This document shows, one piece after another, positions 46,301 through 58,727 of a DNA stretch of 64,000 bases. Below the pieces are notes generated by a model, which saw nothing but the letters and a program-made list of their open reading frames with translations, did not search any database and was not told where the DNA came from. The stretch is from Bretschneidera sinensis. Its lineage: Eukaryota > Streptophyta > Magnoliopsida > Brassicales > Akaniaceae. Position numbers and translations under genes: made by a program. The stretch's first letter is position 1. Every line of letters begins with the position of its first letter. Location: assembly GCA_023935145.1 (NCBI GenBank), contig CM043704.1, forward strand, positions 101,145,373 to 101,209,372. The letters run 5' to 3'.

Positions 46301-47928
46301 GGTTGGGGGGTCAAATTTTGTAATACATGACCTAGGTAGCATTCATTTCCAACATTACACACTAAAAGATGAAATATGGATACTTAAATTTTCTCAACTT
46401 TAGCTTTGCTAGTTAGCATATCATCGGAAGCTTTTGATACTTTTGCATGGGATGACAGAAATCAAATCCCTAGCAAATTAAACCCTATACCTTGATATCT
46501 GCTCATTTTCTATTCTTTCTTTAGCTTAAGTTAACAATGAAAATGTTCATTTGGTCAAATTGAAAAACTTAACTTTACGGTGCTTGAATGGCATAAAATA
46601 CCCAAGGAGTGTAGAAAAGTGATCATTGTAGTGCAGGGGATATTGCCAGGTTTCCTGAGTGGATTTAATCATTTTGAAGCTAATCAACAAAACTTTAGTG
46701 CATCATACCAGTCGATCCATATATATTTGATAAGTACAGAATTCAATAACCATTTAGCAAATTCGACTCCATAATAAGCAATTAGCAATCTGCATATCCA
46801 CTTTACAAGCCGGATTCTTGTCATGTTTATCTTACAAAATTATACATTGTTTCAATGTTCAGTGAAGGTTTTGGATATTTCCAAGCTGATAAGTTTCACT
46901 GAATTTGCAACACTTGCCAACTTCACATTAGCATCATCAATGCGATATTACTTAATTAGTAATTAAATTTAAACCAACAAGCATAACGAAAGCTATTAAG
47001 ACCAAGAAAGTAAATAAGAGTTCTCATAAGTGTCACCAAGAAACCATAGTGCATACCTTGGAAGACTACAGCCGTCAGGCTTCCACCTCCATTTCAGATA
47101 TTCAGAATCGCGCCTACCGTTTCTTTGGCAATCAAAAGCTTCATCGACGTAAGGACAAGAATCTGATTTGTATAACGGATACTCTTCATCTTTCACCCAA
47201 GTGCCCGCATAGAAATCACAGTTTTTCATATTCTCTATCAATGTGTTAACACCATTATCACCCAATGTACCGACAGATTCGTTATCTGAAACTGGGCTCT
47301 TCTTATCTTCTTTAACGTCTCCATCGAAGTTATCAGCAATAGTGTCGGATTCTGTTCTCTGGGTTTGAGAAATCCGCGACATAGATAGGTTGGTCGATGA
47401 GTCTACATTATCACCGAATGTACCAACAGATTCTTTATCTGCAACTGGGTTTTTCTTATCTTCTTCAGGAGAGAGCTCCCCATGGGAGTTATCAGCACTA
47501 GTGTCGTATACTATACTCTGGGTTTGAGAAATCCGCCCAATCGATTGCTGTGTCGATGAGTCTACATTATCATCCAGTGTACCGACAGATTCGTTACCTG
47601 CGACTGGGTTTTTCTTATCGTCTTCAACAGAAAGCTTCCCATCGAAATTATCAGCACTAGTGTCGGGTTCCACTCTCTGGGTTTGAGAAATCGGCAAAAT
47701 AGATTGGTGGGTGGATGAGTCTATTGGTTCGGTATCAGCTTGCGAGTCGATAAGGGTGGACTCGGGCGAGGAAACGTGTGAATCCGTTGGTGAAGAGAGA
47801 TTCCTGTAGAGGGAAATAGAAGGCTCCAGAGCGCGTTTGGTGAAGAGAAAAATGCTCGAAAGAAACAAGAGAATGAACAATAAAGTTGTTAAAGCGTAAC
47901 TGTTTTTAGGGGAAGAGAAATTCGCCAT
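40391..47928 (-). CDS. TBL: TRICHOME BIREFRINGENCE-LIKE (TBL) polysaccharide O-acetyltransferase
   Basis: Five exons (47,928-47,057; 43,810-43,618; 41,751-41,558; 41,222-41,064; 40,724-40,391) join in phase to 583 codons. TBL proteins are Golgi membrane enzymes that O-acetylate cell-wall polysaccharides such as xylan or pectin. Visible features are an N-terminal transmembrane anchor (residues about 12-30), an acidic Ser/Thr-rich linker with three 53-residue tandem repeats (70-226), a PMR5N domain (NCDFYAGTWVKDEEYPLY, CSLPR; about 236-291), a GDS catalytic motif (LVGDSMNRN, 310-312) and a DxxH motif (DCSHWCLPGVPDAW, 553-556). Both catalytic motifs are intact. FNTGHWWVHGKTARG and FYRGYSSAHFRGG suggest the TBR/TBL1/TBL2/TBL10 clade, from memory. 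The linker makes it longer than many family members. It is divergently oriented from the TMEM230 gene. Intron 2 contains the source-like copy of the gamma repeat. Confidence 0.92.
41950..43520. repeat. TBL intron 2 segment shared with gamma blocks
   Basis: It matches 5461-7160 and 26,750-28,320 (CTGCTAATAATACGAG, GTGTAGAGGATGGGGTTTTT, CAGCTTCTGCTTCTACTT). It lacks the RNase H fragment present in both gamma blocks: GGCATTGGTAC runs straight into ATTGGAGCATGCC near 42,716-42,735. An inverted short copy is at 52,193-52,450. Confidence 0.75.
43811..47056 (-). other. TBL intron 1 (3.2 kb)
   Basis: A long intron with GT and AG ends matching phase 2. Short open frames on either strand look like chance. 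No nested gene or transposon with clear ends was seen. Confidence 0.6.
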
Positions 47929-50050
47929 TTGGCGAGTGGGAAAAGCATGTTCCGTTCGTCTTCTTCTAAGTTGAGAGAGAACTTTTCCGATGAGAGAAGA
48001 AAGGAATTTAGGTTGGCACTGTTTCGTTTACCTTGTGTAGTAGTACTCCGTATAGTATAACAGTATTCTCACGTGCTAACCATAATTAGGAGTATTTAGT
48101 TAATTAAGTTAATTACATTCGCTCCTCTTTTATTATATTTTTTTCCCCAAATCAGGTGTTTTTAATTCATTTGTTTATTTCTGCACGTGCGAACGAGCAT
48201 TTTTCCAGATTATTTATTATATTGTATTATAAATTATTATTTCATTAATGTTACATTTATTATATTATATTACTGGATTTGTTGAGAATGTTTAATTCAT
48301 ATTAAAATCTTGCGTTTTTGCAGCACCCACGTTGACTGGTCGATGTATTTATTATTAGGAAACAATATTAATGAATTTATAAGGTTATAAAAATATAATT
48401 AAATATTTAAATCAATAACATATTTTGAATTTATTTATTATCAATCTTTATTTTTTATTTAATTATATGGTATTTGATTATTTGTAGAATACTTATTTAT
48501 AATTGTTTTCGGTAAGTGACTTGCTTATATAGATTTTTAATATTTATGAATGTTATAAAACATTAATGTTCATGTAAAAAAATCCAATATACATATTAAT
48601 TAGAAAAAAATTTAATCAAATATTTAAGAATGATAACAAATATTCTCAATTGCCTCTTTTATCGTTTTTTTTTGTAATTTGATGAATTTAACTATATAAT
48701 AAATAAAAATATTTTGTGAAAAAAATGTAAAATAAATGGATTGAATTATATAATAATTTATTGTTAATGAAAAACTTGTTTATACGGAATAATAATGATT
48801 TTTTGTAATACAAAAAAATAAAATAACTTACTCATATAAAGTAAAATTCATATTTCTATAAAGAAATAATCAAATAATATAATCAATCTAAAAAATAATT
48901 ACGGTGCAACGATATTTCTCTTCAATAAATGTTTTACTTTTACATCATATTCATAGATAAAAAATAAATATTTTTTTTTCCTCATTTCATTTTGAGGTAA
49001 CAAATTGTAATTTTTCTTTTTTTTAAAAAAAAAAAGAGAGACGTGGAACTATGGAAATGTGATTTTTTTTAACCTACAATTGTTTTCTCTAACAACAGGA
49101 ACAAGATGTTATATAGGTATGATTAGTGGGATGATGAAAAATGATTGGTCTAATATATAATATACATGATAGACAAAATTTACATAAACATTTTATCATA
49201 AAATAAATTTTTGCATAGTTAATTTGAGATTGTATCCAATATTGTTATCACGTGCCAAAACAATCACATTTTCTCATAATAAAACTAAAAATTATTTAAA
49301 TTATATTTAAAATATATTTAAAATAAAATTATAAACTAAATATATAATAATAAAAAAAGCACGGAGTATGCAAATCTAGCTATGATTTTTTACAACTTTG
49401 AATTTATTGTTGTTTTTTCATCCAATAGACTATTTTACTTTATAAATCTAACTCTGACTTTTTACAACTTTGAATTTATTATTGTTTTTTTTATCCAATT
49501 GATTACTTTGCTTTATTTTTTAATATCATATAAATTTAATGTTTAGTGCTGTCAAATTTCAAAAGCACATGGATTTTTGTCTAAAAATTTATATTATATT
49601 TATATATATATATATATATTATAATTATATAAAAAAAATATTTAACAATCCCTATATAAAATTTTCTTAAATCAAACTAACTATCATTAACAATACTAAA
49701 GAAATTCACAATACCATTAGTCAATAAACAACAACAGTTGGACACTTTAAAACGAGAAAAAAAAAATTTATCTTTAACATAAACATTATGTAAATTATTA
49801 AAAATTTTATCAAAAGAAATAGTATTTATTTTTATATGACTTCAAAATAGTTTTAAACAAAAGAAAAAACTAAATTTTTTTTTAGCTGCCAGATTGTAAA
49901 TAAAAAAACAAAATATTCAAAAATCGGAAAAGAAAGTTGTTTTCATTGTTTTTAAAAATATTTTCTATGAAATATCAAAGTAGAATTGAAAACTAAAAGA
50001 CGGTTTTCATTATTTGAAAATAAAAAAAATGTTTTCTCTTAAGAAAATAA

Positions 50051-50097
<47 letters not shown>

Positions 50098-50606
50098 TTT
50101 TAGAAATACTTATTTAATTCACTTGAATCGGTCTATCTATTTATTAAATAATATTTGATTGATTCAAATCTAAAATTTATATTATACTGATATTATTAAT
50201 AAAATATTATTAAATTATTATTAATTTTTTCAACATATCTAAAACAGAAAATTTAAACACAACGACCCACGAAATATTTCAATATATCAATATCCTAATG
50301 GATATGTACCTTTTTAAATTATGTATTCTTTTGATAAATTTTTTAAATATTATTTTAGAACAAATAGAAAAATTACATTTGCCTATGTGGCGGCAATACA
50401 CAGATTGTGCGCATTGCGCCCGGTCGCCCACAACATAAGAATCCGAGGTTCCCCATCTTTCCCTTCTTAGCTTTGAACTTCAACTCCAAGGCAAAAACCC
50501 ACCAACGATACTTTCACATCTTCCACCAAAATCTATCTTTTTAACCCTCTATTTGATCCAAATCTAGAGATTGAATTGTTATATGTGACTGCGATCCTGT
50601 GTATCA
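47929..50606. promoter_or_regulatory. Intergenic, between divergent TBL and TMEM230 genes
   Basis: Very AT-rich. It must contain the TBL promoter on the left and the TMEM230 promoter on the right. The CCCACCAACGATAC and TTCCACCAAAATC stretch (50,490-50,530) is probably TMEM230 5' UTR. A (TA)n tract lies at 50,055-50,095. No gene was seen. Confidence 0.4.
50055..50095. repeat. (TA)n microsatellite
   Basis: An uninterrupted TA tract of about 41 bases. Confidence 0.95.
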
Positions 50607-51561
50607 ATGGCGTATGTGGACCATGCCTTCTCCATATCCGACGAGGACATTATGATGGGGACATCGTACACAGTCAACAATCGGCCTCCAATCAAAGAGA
50701 TCTCTCTCGCTGTTGCTCTACTCGTCTTTGGGACCTTTGGGATTATCTCCGGTATCTTCATGGCTTACAACAGAGTCGGCGGTGACCGAGCCCATGGTAT
50801 GTTGTTTATGTTAGCTTTGCTGGTTTTCTTCTCGTTGTAGCTAGTTAGTGTCTGTTTGGTTGCTTAGAAAGTAAAGGAAAAAGGAAAGAGAATGTGAAAT
50901 TTGATTGCTATGAGGACATGGACTGTTGGATAATATACCAAGTTCCCTTTTTAAATAATAAATAATTTTTTATCCTATTTTCGCTACGGTTTTGGGGAAA
51001 CCTGACGGATGCTAAATTGAAGTTGGATTTCATGTGAAAGAGGAAAAACATAGAAAATTGGTTTCTAATTTAAGGTTTATTTTTGTCTTTATGTTTTTGT
51101 CGATATTGGTTTGTTTGGTTGCTAAGAAACCCAGAAAAGAATTTCATTGAAAATAACGAAAGGAAAAGGGAGAGTTAAGATTATTGACATTTGCGGCTTC
51201 TGCTCGAATCCGTAAACCAGGCTTGGGTTTCCTATTTTCTCCCTTGCTGGTGGTTTATCAAATATAGTCTCAATTTGTTTCCTTGGTTAGCAATTTTAGA
51301 AAGTGACCAAAGATTAAAATTTTGGATCTCAAAAGAGCGGAATTGATCTTTGTCAGCAACCATTCGGATATTATGTAGTGAGCAGCTTTTTCTTTTTGGT
51401 AGTTTAGATTGTAATCGATTTTGTTTCATGATGAATCAGGGCTTTTCTTCGCAATACTGGGGTGCATTTTGTTTATCCCGGGATTTTACTATACACGGAT
51501 AGCATATTATGCTTACAAGGGATACAAAGGCTTTTCTTTTTCCAACATACCACCTGTTTAG
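50607..51561 (+). CDS. TMEM230/DUF872 family small membrane protein
   Basis: Two exons (50,607-50,796 and 51,440-51,561) with a 643-bp GT-AG intron in phase 1 give 103 codons. The product has a short polar N-terminus ([18 protein letters not shown]), two hydrophobic membrane segments (about 31-54 and 65-83) and the conserved motifs [19 protein letters not shown] and [20 protein letters not shown], which define this family. In animals TMEM230 acts in secretory-vesicle and endosome trafficking; the plant role is not established. All conserved blocks are present, so the gene looks functional. The ATG at 50,607 is the first in frame and matches the usual start of plant relatives. Reading through the intron would give a 77-residue protein without the second membrane segment. 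Confidence 0.92.
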
Positions 51562-51807
51562 TGAATGAATACCCAAAGCTTGAGTTTCTCTGCTTCTCAT
51601 GTACAGCTCTTCCACTACAATAACTATTTACTTTTCTGTTATAGTTCTAGGTCTATTTTGACAATAACGTGTATTTAGATGCTTAATGTTTGGAACAAGG
51701 TTGTTCGGTTTGTTGTTGCAATATAGTGGAAGTGTGTTTTACTTGTGAACCCATTTGGGATTCCACATTTAATTGATGACATATATATAATTCTTTGGTA
51801 CCTTGTT

Positions 51808-52025
51808 AGCTATATTACATGGACTCCGGCATAGGTGCCGGACACGGGTATATGTTCAAGTGTCGGACTAGTCGAATTTTGTAATTTTTAGTACTTTTTC
51901 CCTTAGTTCGGAATATCCAAGTGTCATACCCATACCCTTATCCGAAGTGTCCGACACGGATACGAAGTGAAGAGTCCCATACCCTTATCCGGAGTGACTG
52001 ACACGGGTACGAAGTGAAGAGCCTA
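51808..52025. repeat. Dispersed CCGACACGG-type repeat
   Basis: It contains two adjacent related units of about 50 bp (CATACCCTTATCCG, GACACGGATACGAAGTGAAG and GACACGGGTACGAAGTGAAG) and an inverted-type partner at the start (GGTGCCGGACACGGGTAT). It is much more GC-rich than the surroundings and lies just after the TMEM230 3' UTR. It resembles a dispersed non-autonomous element. Confidence 0.5.
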
Positions 52026-52192
52026 TGTAACAGCTTGTTAATACCCCCTATCAAATATTTTTCTTTTTGTTGTTTGCAAGCTGAATTAGTTTTTTTTTTA
52101 ATTCTTTTTGTTATTTTTTTTTCCTTTTTCAGTAGTTATTTGACAAGAAATTTGCCTTTGATATAAAAAAAAAACTTATAAATAGACAGTTA

Positions 52193-52450
52193 GCATGATT
52201 GTTAACAAGGTTATGACTACTAAAGGAATAGAGGGGCAGGTAATAAAGAACCCATTTCTCATCATGTGAGTAGCACCCTCCAGTATACCAATGTCTGATA
52301 TTTATGATGATACACCAAATAAGCGTGGATTTGGGGGCTTTTTAGTTTCTATTTCATACCAAGTCTCAAAACTATGTTTCTCTTTTGTTGTTAACATGTT
52401 TAATAATAAACTCCAATCTAGGCTTATCAAGCTCATGTATCATTCCCATC
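52193..52450 (-). repeat. Inverted dispersed copy of the TBL-intron repeat
   Basis: The reverse complement matches 42,560-42,850 (AGCTTGATAAGCCTA, GACTGCTAAAGG-like, GTTAACAATCATGCTAA). It also lacks the RNase H segment, so the shorter form is probably ancestral. It shows that this sequence is a mobile or dispersed repeat and not only local duplication. Confidence 0.65.
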
Positions 52451-52459
52451 CTGTTGTCT

Positions 52460-54780
52460 TATTTGTCCGAGATGGGCACTTGACATGATTTTTCTGGTGT
52501 CCATGTTGTTGAAGGAGGGGATGTTGTGGGAATATGCCTTATTCTCTGAAAGATATAATTGAATTAGACAAAACTAAATTTAGAACTAGTTTTTTAGTTT
52601 TCATTCCTCTCTTTGTTCTGGGGAAGGTCAAATGCGATCTAGTTTCTGTTATTTCACGTAAGCAAGAGACCTTCAAGGTGTGAGGTTGATTCTATAGTCA
52701 ATGTACCTCTTAGCTATGGTATACTGTTCTTTTATTGGAAATCAGTGGCATAGAAGGTTTCCCTGCTAAAGAAGCTGGGAAGGTGCTTCTTTTAAAATAT
52801 TATTTTTAATGAAAAATTCTTCATAGTTTTAGTATTATATATCACTGAGCTAGTTTGTTATCTTTGAAACTGTTTATAAAAGAGCCTCAGTTTATTTTAT
52901 TTTTTAAAAAAATGGAAGAAAGAGAGAGAGCCTCAATTTGATAAAATATTCTTCTTGCCAGTTTTAGATGATCTTATTTTCAGTTATCTTCTTAATGGAG
53001 GTTCTTCTTCTTCTTTTATTTTAAAAGTGAAATAAATTCACAAGAACATAATTTAACTAGTTGGATTTTGGTAATAAAATCTGTGAGATCTCACTGGCTG
53101 TAAAGCTCATTCTTATATATTGGTCCTTTTTTATTTTGCAGTTAAGGATTTTTATTTATACATATTTTTACTGTCAAGAATTTTGCCTTGGCACATATTT
53201 GTATAAGTGGAATGGTCAAAGCTATTAAGGTTACATGGCTTAAGAAAGAGACTCTATGTCAGTTCTCTATAGCTGGAGTACAGAGGAGTTATTTCAGGAC
53301 TTGTTGCTTGGCCAACTGTGTGGTTTTTACGATTGAGGTCTTTGTGGATTCCCGGTTTTCATGGCTAGCACATTTCTGTAAGGTAACACTTGCTATGTCA
53401 GAATTGTGTATGGTTATTAATATATATACTATTTGAAATTTTTGTTTCATAATATTGTTCAAGCATATGGGATCACCTAAGCCAATGCAGCGGCTGCTAT
53501 GAACTGGAGGTGTATTTTCAAGCGATTCAGTGAGTAGCTGACGGTCATCAAGAAATTATATATTCTGTGGCAAGTTTATTCTAATATATCTGTTATAATC
53601 AATAGAGGGGTAAGGTGTTGCAAAGGGAGACTGAAAGAGGGGGCTGGTGGATAGATTTCTATTGGTTGATCTTGTAATGATTTACATTTTCCCTTTTTAG
53701 GATCAGAAGAATTCAAACTAGTTTATTTTGCCTTTACGTTATCGGGTGATACTTTAAACTTTTTTTTTTGGTTTGTAAACAAAGTGAGGACTGGTTGTGG
53801 GTGTTAGGATCTAGTTGAAGTTTATACCCTCACCGGCTCTGTCCTTAGTTATCTAAATTGTCTAGCATGCTAATGATCACCCTAATAAAAATTCTTGAAT
53901 ATGCTATTGCTGATCTGGAGATAAAGAATGAATCGGTTTTTGATTGATAAATCCACATTGTAGTTTCAATAGAGCCTGTGATGGAAGACCAACTAAAGAC
54001 TTTTTTAGGAACAAATATTTTAGTCATAGGTCTAATTGTAATTTGGAATTTATTTAATTATTGGATTTGGTACTTAGTTCTTTATTTAAATATTCCTTAT
54101 TTGAGTCGGACTAGGGTTTTCTATACAATATTAGACATCCTATGTTATTTGGGGTTAGCTATTGATGAATAAACAAATTATTATTGAAATTGAAGTTTGC
54201 TGCTTTCCTGAGATTGGGAATTGTTCTTTTATTTTCTTGTTCCTTTGTTTTTTGTCTCCTACTTGCTCTTCATCAGCTTGAGTTTTAGGTGTGCACTTAT
54301 GCTGATTATTAGGATGTAACTGCATTTTAAACTTTCGTTGTAAAGGATGCATATTAGGAGTTTACACTTTGTCACACTATTGTCACTTGGCCTATCTACC
54401 ACGTGATTTATATGACATACATCAAAGTTACTTATGTTACTACATTTTTATGGATTCTTGCGTAGATATGGAATTGATGCTTCCAGCGTTCGATAGTATG
54501 ATACGTTTATTCACAGGCCTCTTGTGTTCTAGTTTGTATTTGTTTTCACATATGTTGTGCCTTAGTGAGGCACTTCTTGCCTTCTTCTTTCTTCCTTTCT
54601 TTCCCTCCTTTTTTTTTTTTTTTTTTTTTACAAATATCTTGCCTTTGTTACAAAATTACTACTAGATAAGGATTAAGTCTTATTCAATGAGACAAGCAAG
54701 GTTTCAGCTCTGGATGAGGTACTGGTAGAAGAAGCCGAGAACGCAAATGCAATCATGAGATTGTAGAATCAGGTTTCTTA
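52460..54780. other. Intergenic, no gene supported
   Basis: AT-rich sequence with T-rich homopolymers (54,610-54,629). Short open frames lack motifs, codon bias or splice partners. Nothing was recognised. Confidence 0.4.
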
Positions 54781-54785
54781 CGCAT

Positions 54786-54907
54786 GGTTTGGGTGATGTT
54801 TTAAGTGGAGATTAAAGCAACTTTACTTCAATGCTTTAAGTGGAGATTAAAGCAACTTTTCTTGAAGTAAAGTTGCTTTAATCTCCACTTAAAACATCAC
54901 CCAAACC
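54786..54907. mobile_element. Perfect fold-back element
   Basis: Two 44-bp arms (54,786-54,829 and 54,864-54,907) are perfect reverse complements, beginning GGTTTGGGTGATGTTTTAAG. The 34-bp loop contains a further partial copy of the arm (CTTTAAGTGGAGATTAAAGC). The transcript would form a long hairpin. It is probably a MITE remnant, possibly able to give small RNAs. Confidence 0.85.
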
Positions 54908-55813
54908 ACCGCTTAGTGGTGCTGTGTAAAGTTAACTCTGAGAATCGCTTTAACAGGTTTGACCTTGGTGGAATTTAGGTTTAATGTGAAGTGGATGGGA
55001 TGGAGTCGAAGAAGAAGAAGAAGATTATGGAAAAAGTTTGGAACCAGATGAGCCCTTGGAAGACATTTCTTTTTTTACTAGAGTAGTCTGAATCACATTG
55101 GGGTTTGCTTGACTTTCATTGGGTCTTGAAAAATTCAGTTGGGGGGAAGTATCATCCTTTTAGCAATCCGTTTACCCTTTGAAACACTGGTTTCAGCGGA
55201 AGTGGTGGAGTTATCAAAAATGGCAATTGGAAGAGAAACTCTGTTTAGGTCCTTCAATTGACAACATGATCACCAGTCATCTAAAGTTTTTCCAGTGTAG
55301 ATCTTGCAGGTTTGACCCAACTGGGTAGGGTGCTGATTATTTCTTTTATAGACATGCAAAGAAATCTTATCTTCCTGTTATAATATTTCTTTTTTAGTGG
55401 GTAATTGTGAAAAATCCACTATAAAAATCTTGAATCCTAAAATAGTTTTATTTTTATTTTTTTTATATGGAGTGCTTCAGTTTGATAGGAACCATGATTC
55501 TATGAAATTGGAAATGTCTTCGAACTCTTTTTGTTCAAAGATTTGACATAATTATTTTTTTCAATTGACTGCTGGATTTGATGCTTATTTTATACCATCA
55601 TGGTGAATTCGATGAATGAATATGGTGATGAAATGAATATATGCTTTTTTTCACTTTTTCTTGGATCCAAAGATTACCCTAAAGATATTTATCAAAATAA
55701 CCTGGCAAGGAAAATGCTAATGTTGCATTTGGTTTATACGTCACAGCAATCTCTCAAATATAATGCATCTGAAAAATTCATGCCCATACCGCATTGCATT
55801 CTACCAGATGGTA
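54908..55813. other. Intergenic, no gene supported
   Basis: Region downstream of the WAT1-type gene, which ends at 55,814 on the other strand. A plus-strand open frame at 55,600-55,914 overlaps the last WAT1 exon in antisense and is rejected. Confidence 0.4.
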
Positions 55814-58727
55814 TCATGGTTGAATTAATGGTGAGTCAATGTCATCATCAACACCAATTTCCTTGTCCACGTCGTTGGCTTTTGCCCATAGAATTAGATA
55901 AAGACCTGAGATAACCAGCACCGCTCCTACGATGCTACATATGTTACACGACAAATAAGTACAAAGCATGTCAATTGGTTTAAAAAACTGTACGCATATT
56001 GTTAGCTAAATTGGGGTGGGGCATTTCACATAAATTGGCCTCGTTTACGTTATTTTCAGAGGAATATCCTCACTTATCGTGAGCCACAGGTCATTTCTTC
56101 ATCAATCTTAACATAAAATTCCTTATCGTCCTATATGGTGGATGGGATTTTATGTACAGTGCACACGCATAATTGAACGTGTATGATTTGCACGTGCACT
56201 GCACGAAAGAATTTTCGTATCTTAATCGTAACTGTCGGTAACAATTTTTTATTTATTTATTTATGACAATGAAATTTATCTGTTTAATACTCATTCTATG
56301 CCTAGATTTAGAAGAGTTCTCGAGAAAACAAACTGAAAGAGAATATGGGTCTCTTCATCTAATGGTTTTTTTCGGGTTTTTTTTTATATAGAAGACTTAA
56401 ATCCGATCTCTCTCCCGCCAATTAAGAAAAATGAAAAAAAAATTATGGGAACAAATCTTTTTTTAATAACATTATCTGAACAAATCCTAATTACACATCA
56501 TTATAAAAAAAATGCATGCTACTTCTAAATTCAAATTAGAAGCATACCTTCCCAAATGAGCAGACTCTCCCAGTGCAAATGTTTGTAGAAGAAAAGAGAA
56601 AAAAACGAGAAGTGGGTTAAATGCAGCAGTAAACACAGGCCCTTTTCTCTTGATCGACCAGGTCATTATATAATAAGAAAATCCTGTCACAAAAATTCCC
56701 TGCAAAATTTATCAAAGAAAAATCGGAATTTGTTAAATAATGAGGATAAAATCTTTTTGGGGGAGAATTTATTTATTTGCTTACCCCAAGTAATAGGGTG
56801 AGCAAGAGTAAGAGAAGGCCTCCTTCCCACTCTAGCTCCCAAGCGGTCTCTTTTATCACAAATACTGATATTATGGCAGTTTGTATAGTTCCAAATAAGC
56901 TCATAATTGCAGTTAGTGATAATTCTGCTGGGTATAACCTAGTGACATGCCCCTGCAAAATTGAATGACTTCATTTGGTTATTCCTTCAAGAAATGAAAC
57001 AGTGTTGGGATCCTCTTCAATGATTGAAAAATTTAAGTCGGATCAATACATATCATGTTACGTTGATGTGACATCTATTAATAAAGATATTGATCTTTTA
57101 ATCACCGGAGAAAACATAAAATGGTGAAAGAATTTTTTTTTTTTAAAACATATTTGATTGAACCATAGAAATGGTTTATGGTTTATTAATAAAAGAAAAT
57201 TTATTCAAAAACTACTTTTTAAATGCAAAATTTTCATGAAAGCCCGACGGCCTTTTTACAACTGAACGCCCCCAAGCGTCTACTAATTCTTACCACCAAA
57301 ATATTCCAAAAGCTGGTTGCAAGCACAGCTACAATGATCATTATGCCGCCGATGACGCCTTCATTGACTGAATTTAAGTTGAAAATCAAAACAGATTTGA
57401 ATAGAATTGGCCCCTTCCATAAGGTTACAGTTAGAGCTCCAGCGGCTGAGACTGCAAGACCCCACAGTTTGGCCTGCCCGTTGATGGTCCAACATCTAAG
57501 CTTTTCTTGACGGAAAACCACTGCCATTACAAAGACTATGGTGGGTACCAAGTTTAGTGCAATGCTTTGGTACGTCGATGATATATATTGCAGGGACACT
57601 GTCAAGAGCATTTGGCAGAGTGTAATCCTACACATTTGAGTTCAAAAAATTAATAACATAAAAAGTAATTTGAATTTGAAATGACCAGACCTAAACACGA
57701 GTTAGTTCCCTCCCTAATTCTTTAAATAGCTACTCGTTAGAAATTTAATTAAGGATAATAGAATAATACAAAAAAAAAAACTAAGTAAAATAGCAAATGT
57801 TGAAAATTGGAATGTTTGATAGAATGAAATTGAAGTTTGTTGTAATATTTTCTAAATTGAAATGAATTATAAAAATCAAGATTTTGAGGTGTAGTAATTT
57901 ATGTCTTTTAACGCTTTATTTTTGTCAAATAAAATAAAAATAAAATCATTTAAAGTGATGAATCAAGATTTTGATGCTCGCCAAATCTGAAAAAAGCCAG
58001 AGGTTATTTGTATTCTTCGGAAACCCCGCCCACATCGCCATTCAAGATTTCTTGGCTCACTATTGGCCAAAACACCTGGGCACTAGGTCCAATGTGAGTA
58101 GGATCGCTTAGTCATGCTTCATAATTGGAAAAACGAGCACCATGGAAATACATGCCACTCAGCCAAGTTAAACCAATAAGATAAGATTATGTTCTTGCTT
58201 ACTCTATTGAAAATTTCTTATATTTTGGATCAGAAAAAAACACATTATTATTGAACGAAAATAACAGCTTTCTTAAACGATTTTATTATTGAAAAAGGCA
58301 CATTTTCATCAAATCAAACAGTCAAAGCAAAAATATAAGTGATGTAAGTTCAAATAAATATACTTAACTGCAAGAGTCCCAACAAGAAGGAATAGCAGAG
58401 TACCTTGATGGAGAGAGGCGGCCTCTTGTTCCTGCAACCAATTAACCATTTACTACTACTTTCTTCAAAATTTGGATGCGATTGATAGATAAAAACGCAG
58501 CAGTAAAAATTAAGAGTTGATCACCTCTCAAGGAAGAAAGCAAGAAAGAACAAGAGAAATGTGGCAATGACATGTTCGTAAACCACAATGACCAAAGCAC
58601 TGATGCCTTTGGAAATCAGTGACTGCACCAAAATCATGAATATTGCAAGGCACAATTCGTTTAAGCTCAACAACACGTACGGTTTGCTAATCTCAAAAAC
58701 CACCGCTGCCAACCTGCTCGTCTCCAT
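55814..58727 (-). CDS. WAT1-related (EamA/nodulin MtN21-type) membrane transporter
   Basis: Six exons (58,727-58,525; 58,431-58,369; 57,627-57,294; 56,952-56,785; 56,699-56,548; 55,934-55,814) join with consistent phases to 346 codons. WAT1-related (UMAMIT) proteins are transporters of the drug/metabolite superfamily with ten membrane helices and two EamA repeats. Members move amino acids or auxin at plasma or vacuolar membranes. Visible conserved pieces are [23 protein letters not shown] in helices 1-2, [67 protein letters not shown] and [18 protein letters not shown], in family order. The length is slightly short of the usual 350-390, mainly at the C-terminus. Substrate is unknown. It is divergent from the glutaredoxin gene. 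Confidence 0.9.

Noticed and set aside
53188..53436. 82-residue plus-strand frame
   Set aside because: No recognised domain, no splice partners, and no conserved context; likely chance.
55600..55914. 104-residue plus-strand frame
   Set aside because: It runs antisense through the last exon of the WAT1-type gene, whose phase and motifs are well supported.
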